Source: Bdellovibrionales bacterium
GTDB taxonomy: Bacteria > Bdellovibrionota > UBA1018
Length of the DNA: 14,483 bases
Assembly (NCBI GenBank): GCA_018968995.1
Contig: JAGWZD010000025.1
Location: 1-14,483, forward strand
Direction of reading: 5' to 3'
Shown in pieces: positions 7,217 to 14,234 of the stretch. Each line of letters opens with the position of its first letter. The stretch's first letter is position 1. The notes below the pieces were generated by a model. It did no database searches, was not told where the DNA came from, and saw only the letters and a list, made by a program, of their open reading frames with translations. The translations under genes were made by a program, and so were the position numbers.

Positions 7217-8266
7217 TTAAGTAAAAATCAGTTCTTCAGCGAGGCTGTTGATGTCCTGAGCGGCTGTACCTTTAGAGCTCACGTCCCAAACAGTGGTGCG
7301 GCGTTTGGTTGCTTCATTCAGGTCAGCAGATCTGTTGATGACTGTTCGAGTGCAGGACTCTGGAAACTGAGTCCGAAGCTCACCCAAAACTTCCTGGCTG
7401 ATCACTTCACGGTTGTCGTACATGTTCGGCACGATTCGAACCTGAAGCTTGTGACGGAATTCCCGTTCCAGCTCCTCGATCGTCGTCATGACCAGCGACA
7501 TTCCATGAAACGAAAGAGGGTTGGTTGCGCAAACCACATTCACTAGGCCCGAAGCCACAAGCATCGATCCGTTCAGAATCGAGGCAGCTGGGTTGGTGTC
7601 TGCGACGATCAGGTCGTACTGATCGGCGATTTTCGCAATCGCCTCCGAGAGACGGTACTCACGACGCGGCTTGTTATTGAGCGGAATCTCAATATTACAG
7701 AGCCCCAGATTCGCTGGAATCAAATCCAGCCCGGGCGCCACATTTATGACGCTTTGATCGATGGGTAGATCATTGATCAGAACGTCGTAAATTGTGGGGC
7801 GTTCATGAGCATCGAGGATATCGAGGTTCACAGTGAGGTGGCCCTGACCATCGAGGTCAATGGCCAGAACTTTGAGTCCCATCATCGAAGCGCGCATGAC
7901 GTACTGAGCGGTAAGAGTCGATTTACCGGTTCCGCCCTTCACGTTGTAGAACATTTGAATCTTGGTCTTGGGGCGTTTGAACAAAACGTCGGTCGCCGCG
8001 GCGACCGATGAGAGCGCCTCGACTGGAATCGGGGCACCCGCGGCCTCTGCCCCGTCACCCATGGAAGCTGGGGCTGTGTCCCGAACAGTGCGGAAATAAT
8101 CCTGCATGTCCTCAAGAGTGATCATCTTTCGATCCACGTTTCCGATCTTTTTCTTGATCGTTTTGAGAAGACCCTGCTGCTCTAAGTCTCCGATGATGGA
8201 TTTGTCGAGCTTTGCCAACTGCGCAAATTCGGCGGGTGTGAAGCACATTTCACGAAATGAAGCCAT
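7217..8266 (-). CDS. parA: ParA-family partition ATPase with N-terminal HTH-like domain
   Basis: ParA ATPases bind non-specific DNA when ATP-loaded and move ParB-parS complexes. The 349-residue product has a deviant Walker A box KGGTGKST (110-117), the Walker A'-like IDLDGQGHLT (136-145) and a Walker B-type DLIVADTNP (218-226). Residues 8-60 (FTPAEFAQLAKLDKSIIGDL and the following MITLEDMQDYF) look like a MerR-type winged helix, as in larger plasmid-type ParA proteins that repress their own operon. An Ala/Gly-rich linker (about 62-98) joins the two parts. One copy of the palindrome is encoded in it (S87-D93). The start ATG 8266 is supported by AAGGAGG nine bases upstream. Two more palindromes lie upstream of the gene, so autoregulation through ParA or ParB is likely but inferred. 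The symbol is by family. Confidence 0.93.
   Translation of the reverse strand: MASFREMCFTPAEFAQLAKLDKSIIGDLEQQGLLKTIKKKIGNVDRKMITLEDMQDYFRTVRDTAPASMGDGAEAAGAPIPVEALSSVAAATDVLFKRPKTKIQMFYNVKGGTGKSTLTAQYVMRASMMGLKVLAIDLDGQGHLTVNLDILDAHERPTIYDVLINDLPIDQSVINVAPGLDLIPANLGLCNIEIPLNNKPRREYRLSEAIAKIADQYDLIVADTNPAASILNGSMLVASGLVNVVCATNPLSFHGMSLVMTTIEELEREFRHKLQVRIVPNMYDNREVISQEVLGELRTQFPESCTRTVINRSADLNEATKRRTTVWDVSSKGTAAQDINSLAEELIFT
7989..8008. promoter_or_regulatory. Palindrome copy 1, inside parA (candidate parS/operator)
   Basis: A perfect 20-bp dyad: TCGGTCGCCG followed by its reverse complement, identical to the core of copies 2 and 3. It encodes residues S87-D93 in the linker of ParA. The symmetry stops at 20 bp here (7988 and 8009 do not pair). 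Confidence 0.65.
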
Positions 8267-8275
8267 GAGAACTCC

Positions 8276-8282
8276 CCTCCTT
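8276..8282 (-). promoter_or_regulatory. Shine-Dalgarno sequence of parA
   Basis: AAGGAGG on the minus strand, nine bases before ATG 8266. It is the strongest ribosome-binding site in the minus-strand block and fixes the parA start. Confidence 0.8.
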
Positions 8283-8315
8283 GAGAGTCGGTAAGAAAAA
8301 CCTCTGACGCACCTG

Positions 8316-8343
8316 ATTGTAGTGCGACGAGTTCATGGCGCAA
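8316..8343 (-). promoter_or_regulatory. Possible sigma70-type promoter of parA-parB
   Basis: On the minus strand TTGCGC (8338-8343) is followed after 16 bases by TACAAT (8316-8321, five of six matches to the consensus -10). The -35 match is weak (three of six). Palindrome copy 2 begins 10 bases upstream of the -35 box. Confidence 0.4.
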
Positions 8344-8353
8344 GTGCTAACTA

Positions 8354-8381
8354 CAAATCGGTCGCCGCGGCGACCGATTTG
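8354..8381. promoter_or_regulatory. Palindrome copy 2, upstream of parA (candidate parS/operator)
   Basis: The same 20-bp core (8358-8377) is extended by CAAA on the left and TTTG on the right into a perfect 28-bp dyad. It lies between the ABC exporter operon and the parA promoter-like sequence. Its centre is 46 bp from the centre of copy 3. No T run follows on either strand, so it is not an intrinsic terminator. Confidence 0.72.
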
Positions 8382-8399
8382 GGTGTTCTGAGTCTCGTG

Positions 8400-8427
8400 A
8401 TCTTCGGTCGCCGCGGCGACCGAAGAT
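8400..8427. promoter_or_regulatory. Palindrome copy 3, upstream of parA (candidate parS/operator)
   Basis: The same 20-bp core (8404-8423) is extended by ATCT on the left and AGAT on the right into a perfect 28-bp dyad. It lies 10 bases after the stop codon of the last ABC permease gene. The arms differ from those of copy 2 but remain self-complementary. Confidence 0.72.
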
Positions 8428-8437
8428 GAATTGGAAA

Positions 8438-9250
8438 TCAACTGCTCGCGCTTTGATAGCGACGAAGTCCCGCTTTCCATAGAGAGCGATTCAGGAAGAA
8501 GAAAGAAATCAAGACTACCGCCAGGACCACCACTTCTGGAGTGGTGAGTCCGTGAATCACAGCACGAGCCGGGATGCTTCCAATAAAAGCAAAGGGAAGA
8601 GCCGTCATGATGAGGTAGCGAATGGCTCGTGGGTAGAGCGTGTCGGGCTTAGTCGCGAAGGAAAAAAACTGATAATAGAGACGCGAAAAAATAAATCCGC
8701 GCTCTGTCCAAAAGATCCACACGCTAAAGGCGAATCGAAGTAGCACGGCGGCAGTGAGTCCAAAGAGAAGCCAGAACCCCAGATTCAGCCAGTGCCAGCC
8801 TCCTGGGAACCCGGCGCTTTCGGCGTAACGAATGATGATCCCCAGGCCCAGTAAGAAGTTGAAACCCGCAGTGAGGTTGATCCACCGGGTGAGGGAAAGG
8901 AACACAGGCGAGATCGGTTTAGTGAGTAAGATGTCGAGCTCGCCCCGATTGACGAGATCGGAAAAGTTCCAAAAATTCCTCTGAAAGAAGATCGTGAAAA
9001 GCGCGTCTGAGGCGAAGAACACTCCCAGAAAAAAGTACACTTGGTCGCGAGTCCAGCCAGCCAGTGTGGGGGCGTTTGCGTAGATCACTCCAAACAGAGT
9101 GAACTCCACGGTGATCCAGATCATGTCCACCGCTACAGAGGTGAGAAAGTTGGTGCGATACACAGCCTCTCGCACCCAATTGTTTTTGAGTTGGACCCTG
9201 AGGATCGATAGCCCAAGGCGGATTCTCTGAGAAAGCGAAGTCACGTCCAT
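8438..9250 (-). CDS. ABC-2 type exporter permease (COG3694-like)
   Basis: This is the third gene of an ATPase-permease-permease exporter operon. The protein, about 270 residues, has an amphipathic N terminus, then about six membrane segments (including VAVDMIWITVEFTLFGVIYA and VVVLAVVLISFFFLN near the C terminus). The motif RGELDILLTKPISPVF in the first third is typical of this permease family, in which NYLLKPI/LTKPI follows a Gly-Glu or Gly-Ser. The start is uncertain. ATG 9250 is chosen, but AGGAG sits only two bases before it; GTG 9244 is better spaced, and GTG 9265 would overlap the upstream gene. The gene is followed by two palindromes and not by an intrinsic terminator. The substrate is unknown; families of this layout are annotated as putative multidrug or lipid-type exporters. 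Confidence 0.88.
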   Translation of the reverse strand: MDVTSLSQRIRLGLSILRVQLKNNWVREAVYRTNFLTSVAVDMIWITVEFTLFGVIYANAPTLAGWTRDQVYFFLGVFFASDALFTIFFQRNFWNFSDLVNRGELDILLTKPISPVFLSLTRWINLTAGFNFLLGLGIIIRYAESAGFPGGWHWLNLGFWLLFGLTAAVLLRFAFSVWIFWTERGFIFSRLYYQFFSFATKPDTLYPRAIRYLIMTALPFAFIGSIPARAVIHGLTTPEVVVLAVVLISFFFLNRSLWKAGLRRYQSASS

Positions 9251-9257
9251 CTCTCCT

Positions 9258-10043
9258 TTAACCACCGAGGCTTGAGTACTTGCGGATTCCCCAGCCCCAA
9301 GACAGGCGAATGAGAACCGATAATCCCATCATCCAAGCCAGGGCCATTCCCAGCCCGTGCAGGTATTCCGAATGCGTCCAGTTTCCGAGGGCGTACTGGG
9401 TGGGGCCGTAGACATATAAATAGAAGGGAGTGGATTTCCAGATCCACTGACTCGCTACTGGAAAAAGGTTCAGCGGAATGAGCTCGCCCGAGAGCAGCTG
9501 AACCAGCATGTTCTTAACCATGAGCAAGCTGTAGGCTTCCTCCCAAAGAAAGGCCGCCGTGGCGAGCACTGCTCCAATTTGGTAGTGAATGACGTTCCCG
9601 GCGATCGCGAGGAGCATCGCTCCCCAAAGACGAGGAATCGAAAATCCGAAAGCTGCAAACGCGAGTGTTCCGATGCAAAGACAAACCAAAGCTACAAACA
9701 AACGGCCACCCACGCCGCGTAAGTAGACAAACTCCACTGCGCTGATGGGCTTAAGTAAGTAATTACTGAGGCTCCCCGTGCGAATCATCTCTTGAAGATC
9801 AAAGTCGTGATCCCCGCCGCGCACTTGAGTGAAAAGGGTGCTGACTAAGGTGTATTGAATGAGCTGGGCGTAGCTCCAGCCAGCAACTTCGGTCTGACCG
9901 CCTAGTTGAAAAAGGGCGTACCAAAGAATGATCTGAATCGCTGCAGGTACCAGGGCCGAACTAAAGATCGACAGGAAAAACTCGACTCTGTAGGCCGCGT
10001 CCTCTTGGAAGCCATTTTTCAGTGCAGCCAGGCGCCAGCTCAT
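9258..10043 (-). CDS. ABC-2 type exporter permease (COG4587-like)
   Basis: This is the second gene of the exporter operon. The 261-residue protein has about six membrane segments and the family motif RTGSLSNYLLKPISAVEF (about 88-105), cognate to the LTKPIS motif in the next gene. The two permeases probably form a heterodimer in the inner membrane, with the ATPase dimer below them. The ATG at 10043 overlaps the ATPase stop codon in an ATGA arrangement, which indicates translational coupling. The gene ends at 9258, directly before the Shine-Dalgarno-like AGGAG of the next permease. The substrate cannot be read from the sequence. Confidence 0.9.
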   Translation of the reverse strand: MSWRLAALKNGFQEDAAYRVEFFLSIFSSALVPAAIQIILWYALFQLGGQTEVAGWSYAQLIQYTLVSTLFTQVRGGDHDFDLQEMIRTGSLSNYLLKPISAVEFVYLRGVGGRLFVALVCLCIGTLAFAAFGFSIPRLWGAMLLAIAGNVIHYQIGAVLATAAFLWEEAYSLLMVKNMLVQLLSGELIPLNLFPVASQWIWKSTPFYLYVYGPTQYALGNWTHSEYLHGLGMALAWMMGLSVLIRLSWGWGIRKYSSLGG

Positions 10044-11074
10044 GTCGAACCCTTTGCCTCATTGGACTCGCCTGATTCATACATTCGCTGAATCACATAT
10101 TCGAGGTCAGGCTCATGAATGCTCATGTCGATGACTTGGTAGGACTGCATCAGTTTCTGAAGAGTGCCGACGATTTGCTCGTTTCCTAAAGTGAATCGAA
10201 CTGAGCCCTCTGGGATCTCTTCTTCAGTCTCGCCGTTAGCCAAAACGATTTGCGAACTGGCCACGCCTGTTTGACGAGAGAGTTCCTCGGCCGTTGGTTT
10301 CTCTAGAAGTCGAACCGAGAGCTGACGCTCGCCTTTTTTAGTGAGACCTTCAGGTTTCCCGTCGTAGATCATTTTTCCTGAGCGCAAGATCATCACTCGC
10401 GAGCAGAGCCTCTCGATGTCGTCCATGTTGTGGCTGGTGAGAATGATGGTGGCCTTCTCGCGGTGGTTGAACTCGCGAAGAAATTCCCGAAGCTTATGTG
10501 CTGCTAGAACATCCAAGCCGATGGTGGGTTCATCGAGGAAGATCACTTTCGGCCAATGTAAAAGAGCGCCGATCAGTTCCATTTTCATCCGCTCTCCTAG
10601 CGAGAGACGACGAATTTGGGTCTGAAAAAGCCGAGTCACGTCGAGTAACTCCGCCAGAGTGTGCAGCCTTTCCTGGTATTTGGCTTTTGGGATTTCATAG
10701 ATGGCTTGAATCAAATCAAAGGCATCGACGGCCGGAAGATCCCACCAAAGCTGGGCCTTCTGGCCCATGACTAACGAGATGCTTCGTCGAAAATCTAAAG
10801 TGCGCTCAAAGGGGTCGACGCCTAGTACTCGAGCCTTCCCACTGCTAGCCGGAATGAGTCCGGAAAGAATTTTTAAGAGAGTCGTTTTTCCGGCCCCGTT
10901 GGCTCCGATAAGGCCCACAAAGGCCCCGGCCTCGATAGAAAAGGACACTTCTTGAAGGGCCTGGCTTTCTTGGTACTCGGGCTTCACGAGGAGCTCGAGG
11001 GTTCCCTTGAGTCCGGCTTTCTTTTTTACAGAGCGGAAGGACCGGCTGACGCGGTCCACTTCAATGACGTGCAT
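10040..11074 (-). CDS. ABC exporter ATP-binding protein (COG4586-like)
   Basis: This is the first gene of the exporter operon. The 344-residue protein has a full nucleotide-binding domain: Walker A GANGAGKTT (57-65), the ABC signature LSLGERMK (157-164), Walker B VIFLDEP (177-183), a D-loop GLD (186-188) and the H-loop His215 in TSHNMDD. About 100 extra C-terminal residues (245-344) form a regulatory-type alpha/beta extension, as in ATPases paired with ABC-2 permeases. The insertion SVKKKAGLKGTLELLVKPEY (15-34) before the Walker A strand is characteristic of the COG4586-type family. ATG 11074 is used although no Shine-Dalgarno sequence is visible; the conserved N terminus HVIEVDRVSRSF begins there. 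The tRNA-Phe gene lies 58 bases upstream on the same strand, so read-through is possible. Confidence 0.94.
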   Translation of the reverse strand: MHVIEVDRVSRSFRSVKKKAGLKGTLELLVKPEYQESQALQEVSFSIEAGAFVGLIGANGAGKTTLLKILSGLIPASSGKARVLGVDPFERTLDFRRSISLVMGQKAQLWWDLPAVDAFDLIQAIYEIPKAKYQERLHTLAELLDVTRLFQTQIRRLSLGERMKMELIGALLHWPKVIFLDEPTIGLDVLAAHKLREFLREFNHREKATIILTSHNMDDIERLCSRVMILRSGKMIYDGKPEGLTKKGERQLSVRLLEKPTAEELSRQTGVASSQIVLANGETEEEIPEGSVRFTLGNEQIVGTLQKLMQSYQVIDMSIHEPDLEYVIQRMYESGESNEAKGST

Positions 11075-11132
11075 ATGACGTCGGGCTTATCACAAAGGTT
11101 CTGATTAAAGGGGGAGGAGTTACAGATAAAGG

Positions 11133-11208
11133 TGGTGGGTTGGGACGGAATCGAACCGCCGACACATGCCTTTTCAGGGCATTGCTCTACCGACTGAGCT
11201 ACCAACCC
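11133..11208 (-). tRNA. tRNA-Phe: tRNA-Phe (anticodon GAA)
   Basis: A complete 76-base cloverleaf is visible on the minus strand. The acceptor stem is GGGTTGG/CCAACCC, the D stem GCTC/GAGC, the anticodon stem ATGCC/GGCAT with loop CTGAAAA (anticodon GAA), the variable loop GTGTC, and the T arm GGCGG-TTCGATT-CCGTC with one G-U pair. The discriminator is A and the CCA end is encoded. It lies between the peptidase lipoprotein gene and the ABC ATPase gene. Confidence 0.97.
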
Positions 11209-11272
11209 CCACGGCTGCCAGCATTACTGGAGTTCTTGATGGCTATGCGATCTCTCGTAAAAACGCAACGGG

Positions 11273-13792
11273 TTATTCCGACGCCCGGGATCCCACGATG
11301 GCGGGGAGTTCCAGGGTTTCTTTGCCGCGGCGAATGCCCAGACGAACCTGATCGCCCGCTTTTAAAATGCGCAGAACACCCATGAACTCTCTTAGACTCG
11401 GGGTGATTTTTTTCTCCCCAGTGGCCAAGGCAATTTCAAAAAGGATGTCCCCGGCTTTTACTCCTGCTTTTTCGGCAGGGCTACCGGTTCGCGCACCCGA
11501 AAGGAGCACACCATTTTTTGAGGTATCGCCACCCGGACCACTTGGAGAGGTGAGCTGGGCATAGTCCGGGATAGTACCCAAAAAAGCCGACCCCATTCCT
11601 TGACGAGAGCTCGAGTCTGCGGCCATGAACGATTGGCTTGAGGCTTTCTGGTACTTTAGTTTTCTGGGGTAACTCGCGGCTCGAATGGCCAGACGTGACA
11701 CGGCCTCGGCTACTTGCACTCCGCCGGTGGCGTTGATTTTCTCCCAGGTGTCCGATACCCGATGGTAGTTTTCGTGGGGTCCAGTGAACAGGTGAAGCAC
11801 TGGCACGCCTTTGGAGTAGAAAGACATTTGATCGCTGGGCCCATACCCGTCACCACCTCCGGGGCATTGTAGGCCGAGGCTTTGGCATTCCTCGGACACC
11901 CAAGTTTTCCATTCCGAAGCTGATTCTGTGCCGAAAATAATCAGCTTATTGTCGCGAAGTCTTCCGACCATGTCCATGTTGAGCATGGCTTTCATGGGGA
12001 TTCGCATGCCTTCGAAAAGCTCGGCTACACGCGCTGATCCGGCAGCTCCTGACTCCTCAGCGGTAAAAGCAGCAAAAATAAAACAGGCATTTCGAGAGAG
12101 TTTTCGATTGCTGTCGATTTGCTGAGAGAGCATTCGAGCCGCCTCAATCACTGCAGCGACCCCAGAGGCGTTGTCATCTGCGCCGTGGTGAATTCCCTTC
12201 TTGGTGGGCTCAAGCGATCCTGAATGTTTGAGACCCAAGTGATCCAAGTGTGCTCCGATCACAACAGCAGGCACTTTTTTGGCGCACCCTTGGCCAAGAG
12301 TTCCTAAAATATTTCGACCAGAAATCAACGAAACTTCAGCTTCTTTCGCGATTGGCACGATTCCGGGCTTAGTCTGTGGGGATTCGTCCAGAGGGCGAAT
12401 ACGGATGGCGTGCTTATAGCCTTCTCCGGGGGCTGGCTGGGTGGAAGCTTTGAAAGTCGAAAAAAACGGCTTCATTCCAGCTCGCTCGAAAAGATTTGCC
12501 GTGAGTTCCTCGGCTTGGGTCATCTCCCTGGTGCCGATTCCTCGACCGGCGAATTCAGCCGCGCTCAGGGACTTCACCACTGAAAGGTAGCGCTCAGCCG
12601 GGAGTGAAGATTCAAAAGACAACTCGCTTGTAGGCTCGTCTGAGTTTTCAACCCAGTCGGCAACAAAAACATTAGTTTCTCGCGGAGCTGACCCATTTCG
12701 ATTGGACGAAAAGGCTAGTTTTTTTCCATCCGGAGAGAACATTGGAAATCCATCAAAAACCCCTGAATGGGTGATTCGCTCTAAGCCTGTGCCGTTGGTT
12801 CGGATGGAGTAGATGGCAAAACTTCGACCCTTCGGATCTTCGAAGTTGCTCGAAAACAAAATGCGATCGGCTTTTGGAGTGAAATAGGGTGCAAAGCTAG
12901 CAGCGTTCAGTCGAGTCACTTGTCGAGCATTCGTTCCATCAACATTAGCCATCCAGATTTCAAGTTTCGTGGGGCGAACGAGATGTTGTTTTAAGAGTTC
13001 CTGATAATCGGCTAGTTCTTTCTCAGATTTTGGTCGAGAAGCGCGCCACACCAGCTTTGTGCAATCCTGTGAGAAAAAAGCTCCCCCATCGTAGCCGGGA
13101 GTATTCGTGAAGCGCTTCACTTGGGTGAGGGTTCCAAACGAGTCGAGCTTACCGAGATACAGCTCCAGGTCTCCGTCGCGATCGCTGGTAAAAACCACGC
13201 TTCCATCTTTGCAGGTCACGGCCTCAGCATTATAGGCCCTAGGGGCAGTGGGTTCGAAGGCTTGGAGTGAGTTCGGCGCGTCGGGGTTCACCGAATAGAA
13301 TTGATAGGTATTGTAGGCTGGCCAAACGTAGCCCTTGGTTCGGTCTGGTTCGGTGGGACACGCGGGGTCTGCTTGGTGCGTACTGCTGTAGAGAATTCGC
13401 TCATTTCCAGGGAGGTAAAAGGAGCAGGTGGTGCGGCCCTCTCCCGTCGAGACTAGCTGAGCGTCGGTTCCATCCGATCGCATCCGGTAGATCTGATCGC
13501 AGTCGGGCTTGGACTGGGGTAGCCCAGGCACTCCCCCTCCTTTGGCCTGAAAGGTGAGCCACCGGCCATCAAAAGACCAGTAGGCTTCGGCGTTGGTGCC
13601 CCCATGGGTGAGTTGGCGGATGTTTTTGAAATGCTTTTCTCCGGGAAACCCTAATTTGTCGTTGGGAAGTGCCGCGGTTCCTTGACGCGCTGCGGTAGAG
13701 CAGCCAGTGAGGCTGCTGCAAAGAACAATCAGGCAGAGGCCCAGGTGTGTATGGATCTTTGCGTTAAGGCGAATCAGGTGCAGAAAAACCAT
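11273..13792 (-). CDS. Lipoprotein with TolB-like propeller, M28 zinc peptidase and PDZ domains
   Basis: A secreted or outer-membrane-anchored peptidase is predicted. The 839-residue protein starts with a signal peptide and lipobox LTGC (28-31; Cys31 would be lipidated). Residues about 65-370 hold PD40-type propeller repeats such as YWSFDGRWLTF, FTSDRDGDLELY and FSPDGKKLAFSSNRNG. Residues about 400-705 form an M28 aminopeptidase-like domain with all five metal ligands visible: His515 (AHLDH), Asp539/540 (GADDNAS), Glu579/580 (TAEES), Asp607 (NMDMVGR) and His677 (NYHRVSD). A PDZ domain (about 732-830, GSPAEKAGVKAGDILFEI) ends the protein. ATG 13792 has GGAG about nine bases upstream. The substrate is unknown; protein or peptide turnover in the periplasm or outside is inferred. 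It is transcribed divergently from groES. Confidence 0.93.
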   Translation of the reverse strand: MVFLHLIRLNAKIHTHLGLCLIVLCSSLTGCSTAARQGTAALPNDKLGFPGEKHFKNIRQLTHGGTNAEAYWSFDGRWLTFQAKGGGVPGLPQSKPDCDQIYRMRSDGTDAQLVSTGEGRTTCSFYLPGNERILYSSTHQADPACPTEPDRTKGYVWPAYNTYQFYSVNPDAPNSLQAFEPTAPRAYNAEAVTCKDGSVVFTSDRDGDLELYLGKLDSFGTLTQVKRFTNTPGYDGGAFFSQDCTKLVWRASRPKSEKELADYQELLKQHLVRPTKLEIWMANVDGTNARQVTRLNAASFAPYFTPKADRILFSSNFEDPKGRSFAIYSIRTNGTGLERITHSGVFDGFPMFSPDGKKLAFSSNRNGSAPRETNVFVADWVENSDEPTSELSFESSLPAERYLSVVKSLSAAEFAGRGIGTREMTQAEELTANLFERAGMKPFFSTFKASTQPAPGEGYKHAIRIRPLDESPQTKPGIVPIAKEAEVSLISGRNILGTLGQGCAKKVPAVVIGAHLDHLGLKHSGSLEPTKKGIHHGADDNASGVAAVIEAARMLSQQIDSNRKLSRNACFIFAAFTAEESGAAGSARVAELFEGMRIPMKAMLNMDMVGRLRDNKLIIFGTESASEWKTWVSEECQSLGLQCPGGGDGYGPSDQMSFYSKGVPVLHLFTGPHENYHRVSDTWEKINATGGVQVAEAVSRLAIRAASYPRKLKYQKASSQSFMAADSSSRQGMGSAFLGTIPDYAQLTSPSGPGGDTSKNGVLLSGARTGSPAEKAGVKAGDILFEIALATGEKKITPSLREFMGVLRILKAGDQVRLGIRRGKETLELPAIVGSRASE

Positions 13793-13862
13793 GGAAGATG
13801 CTCCTAAAAGCGAAATGGGCTTTTTTTGCGGTTATTTAACCTAAAAATCGAGGTTGCCCAAG

Positions 13863-13893
13863 TTGACAATTCGGGGGGCGTGACCAATATACG
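13863..13893 (+). promoter_or_regulatory. Promoter-like sequence of groES-groEL
   Basis: A perfect TTGACA (13863-13868) precedes AATATA (13886-13891, spacing 17) or TATACG (13888-13893, spacing 19). The -35 box is strong and the -10 is ambiguous. No CIRCE inverted repeat (TTAGCACTC-N9-GAGTGCTAA) is present, so HrcA control is not indicated. A heat-shock sigma factor promoter cannot be recognised with confidence. Confidence 0.5.
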
Positions 13894-13923
13894 GACAGAC
13901 TTTAACGGAGGAGGTTATTGACC

Positions 13924-14211
13924 ATGCAAGTTCGTCCACTACATGACCGTGTTCTAGTAAAGCGTTTCAACGAAGAAGAACGCTCCAAGGGGGGGATCAT
14001 CATCCCCGATACCGCAAAGGAAAAGCCCATCCAGGGTGAAATCATTGCTGTCGGCCAGGGCCGAATTGCCGAAGATGGCAAGATTCGTCCGCTGGACGTG
14101 AAGAAGGGTGATCGCGTGCTTTTTGGCAAGTATGCCGGCACCGAGATTAAGATCGACGGCGAAGAATTCTTAATGATGCGCGAGGAAGATATCCTCGGCG
14201 TTCTGAACTGA
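13924..14211 (+). CDS. groES: Co-chaperonin GroES
   Basis: GroES caps the GroEL ring as a heptameric lid during ATP-driven protein folding. The product is 95 residues, the usual length. It begins [14 protein letters not shown] and has the mobile-loop segment [19 protein letters not shown], the strand [29 protein letters not shown] and the C-terminal [10 protein letters not shown], all typical. AGGAGG (13909-13914) is nine bases before ATG 13924. An in-frame TTG at 13918 is too close to that ribosome-binding site (three bases) and is rejected as the start. groEL follows after 26 bases. Confidence 0.98.
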   Translation: MQVRPLHDRVLVKRFNEEERSKGGIIIPDTAKEKPIQGEIIAVGQGRIAEDGKIRPLDVKKGDRVLFGKYAGTEIKIDGEEFLMMREEDILGVLN

Positions 14212-14234
14212 TTTTAGTGAAAGGAAGGGACTAA

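Noticed and set aside
8354-8427. Palindromes as intrinsic terminators of the ABC operon
   Set aside because: No T run follows either hairpin on either strand, and an identical core lies inside parA.
7989-8427. CRISPR-like or dispersed mobile repeat
   Set aside because: Only three copies, irregular spacing (369 and 46 bp between centres), no spacer array and no transposase nearby.
8250-8480. Minus-strand reading frame of 76 codons across the parA upstream region
   Set aside because: It overlaps the ABC permease end and the parA start, contains the palindromes and the promoter region, and has no recognisable domain. Its Ala-rich piece comes only from translating the palindrome.
8354-11208. 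tRNA-Phe as the attachment site of an integrated element carrying the ABC and parAB genes
   Set aside because: No second copy of the tRNA 3' end and no integrase are in the window.
11320-11340. Possible fourth palindrome copy around GCCGCGGC in the PDZ coding region
   Set aside because: Only the central bases match; the outer half-sites differ and one pair next to the centre fails.
13793-13923. CIRCE (HrcA) operator before groES
   Set aside because: No TTAGCACTC/GAGTGCTAA arms are present in the intergenic region.
13918-13923. TTG 13918 as the groES start
   Set aside because: It is only three bases from the AGGAGG site, and the conserved GroES N terminus begins at ATG 13924.
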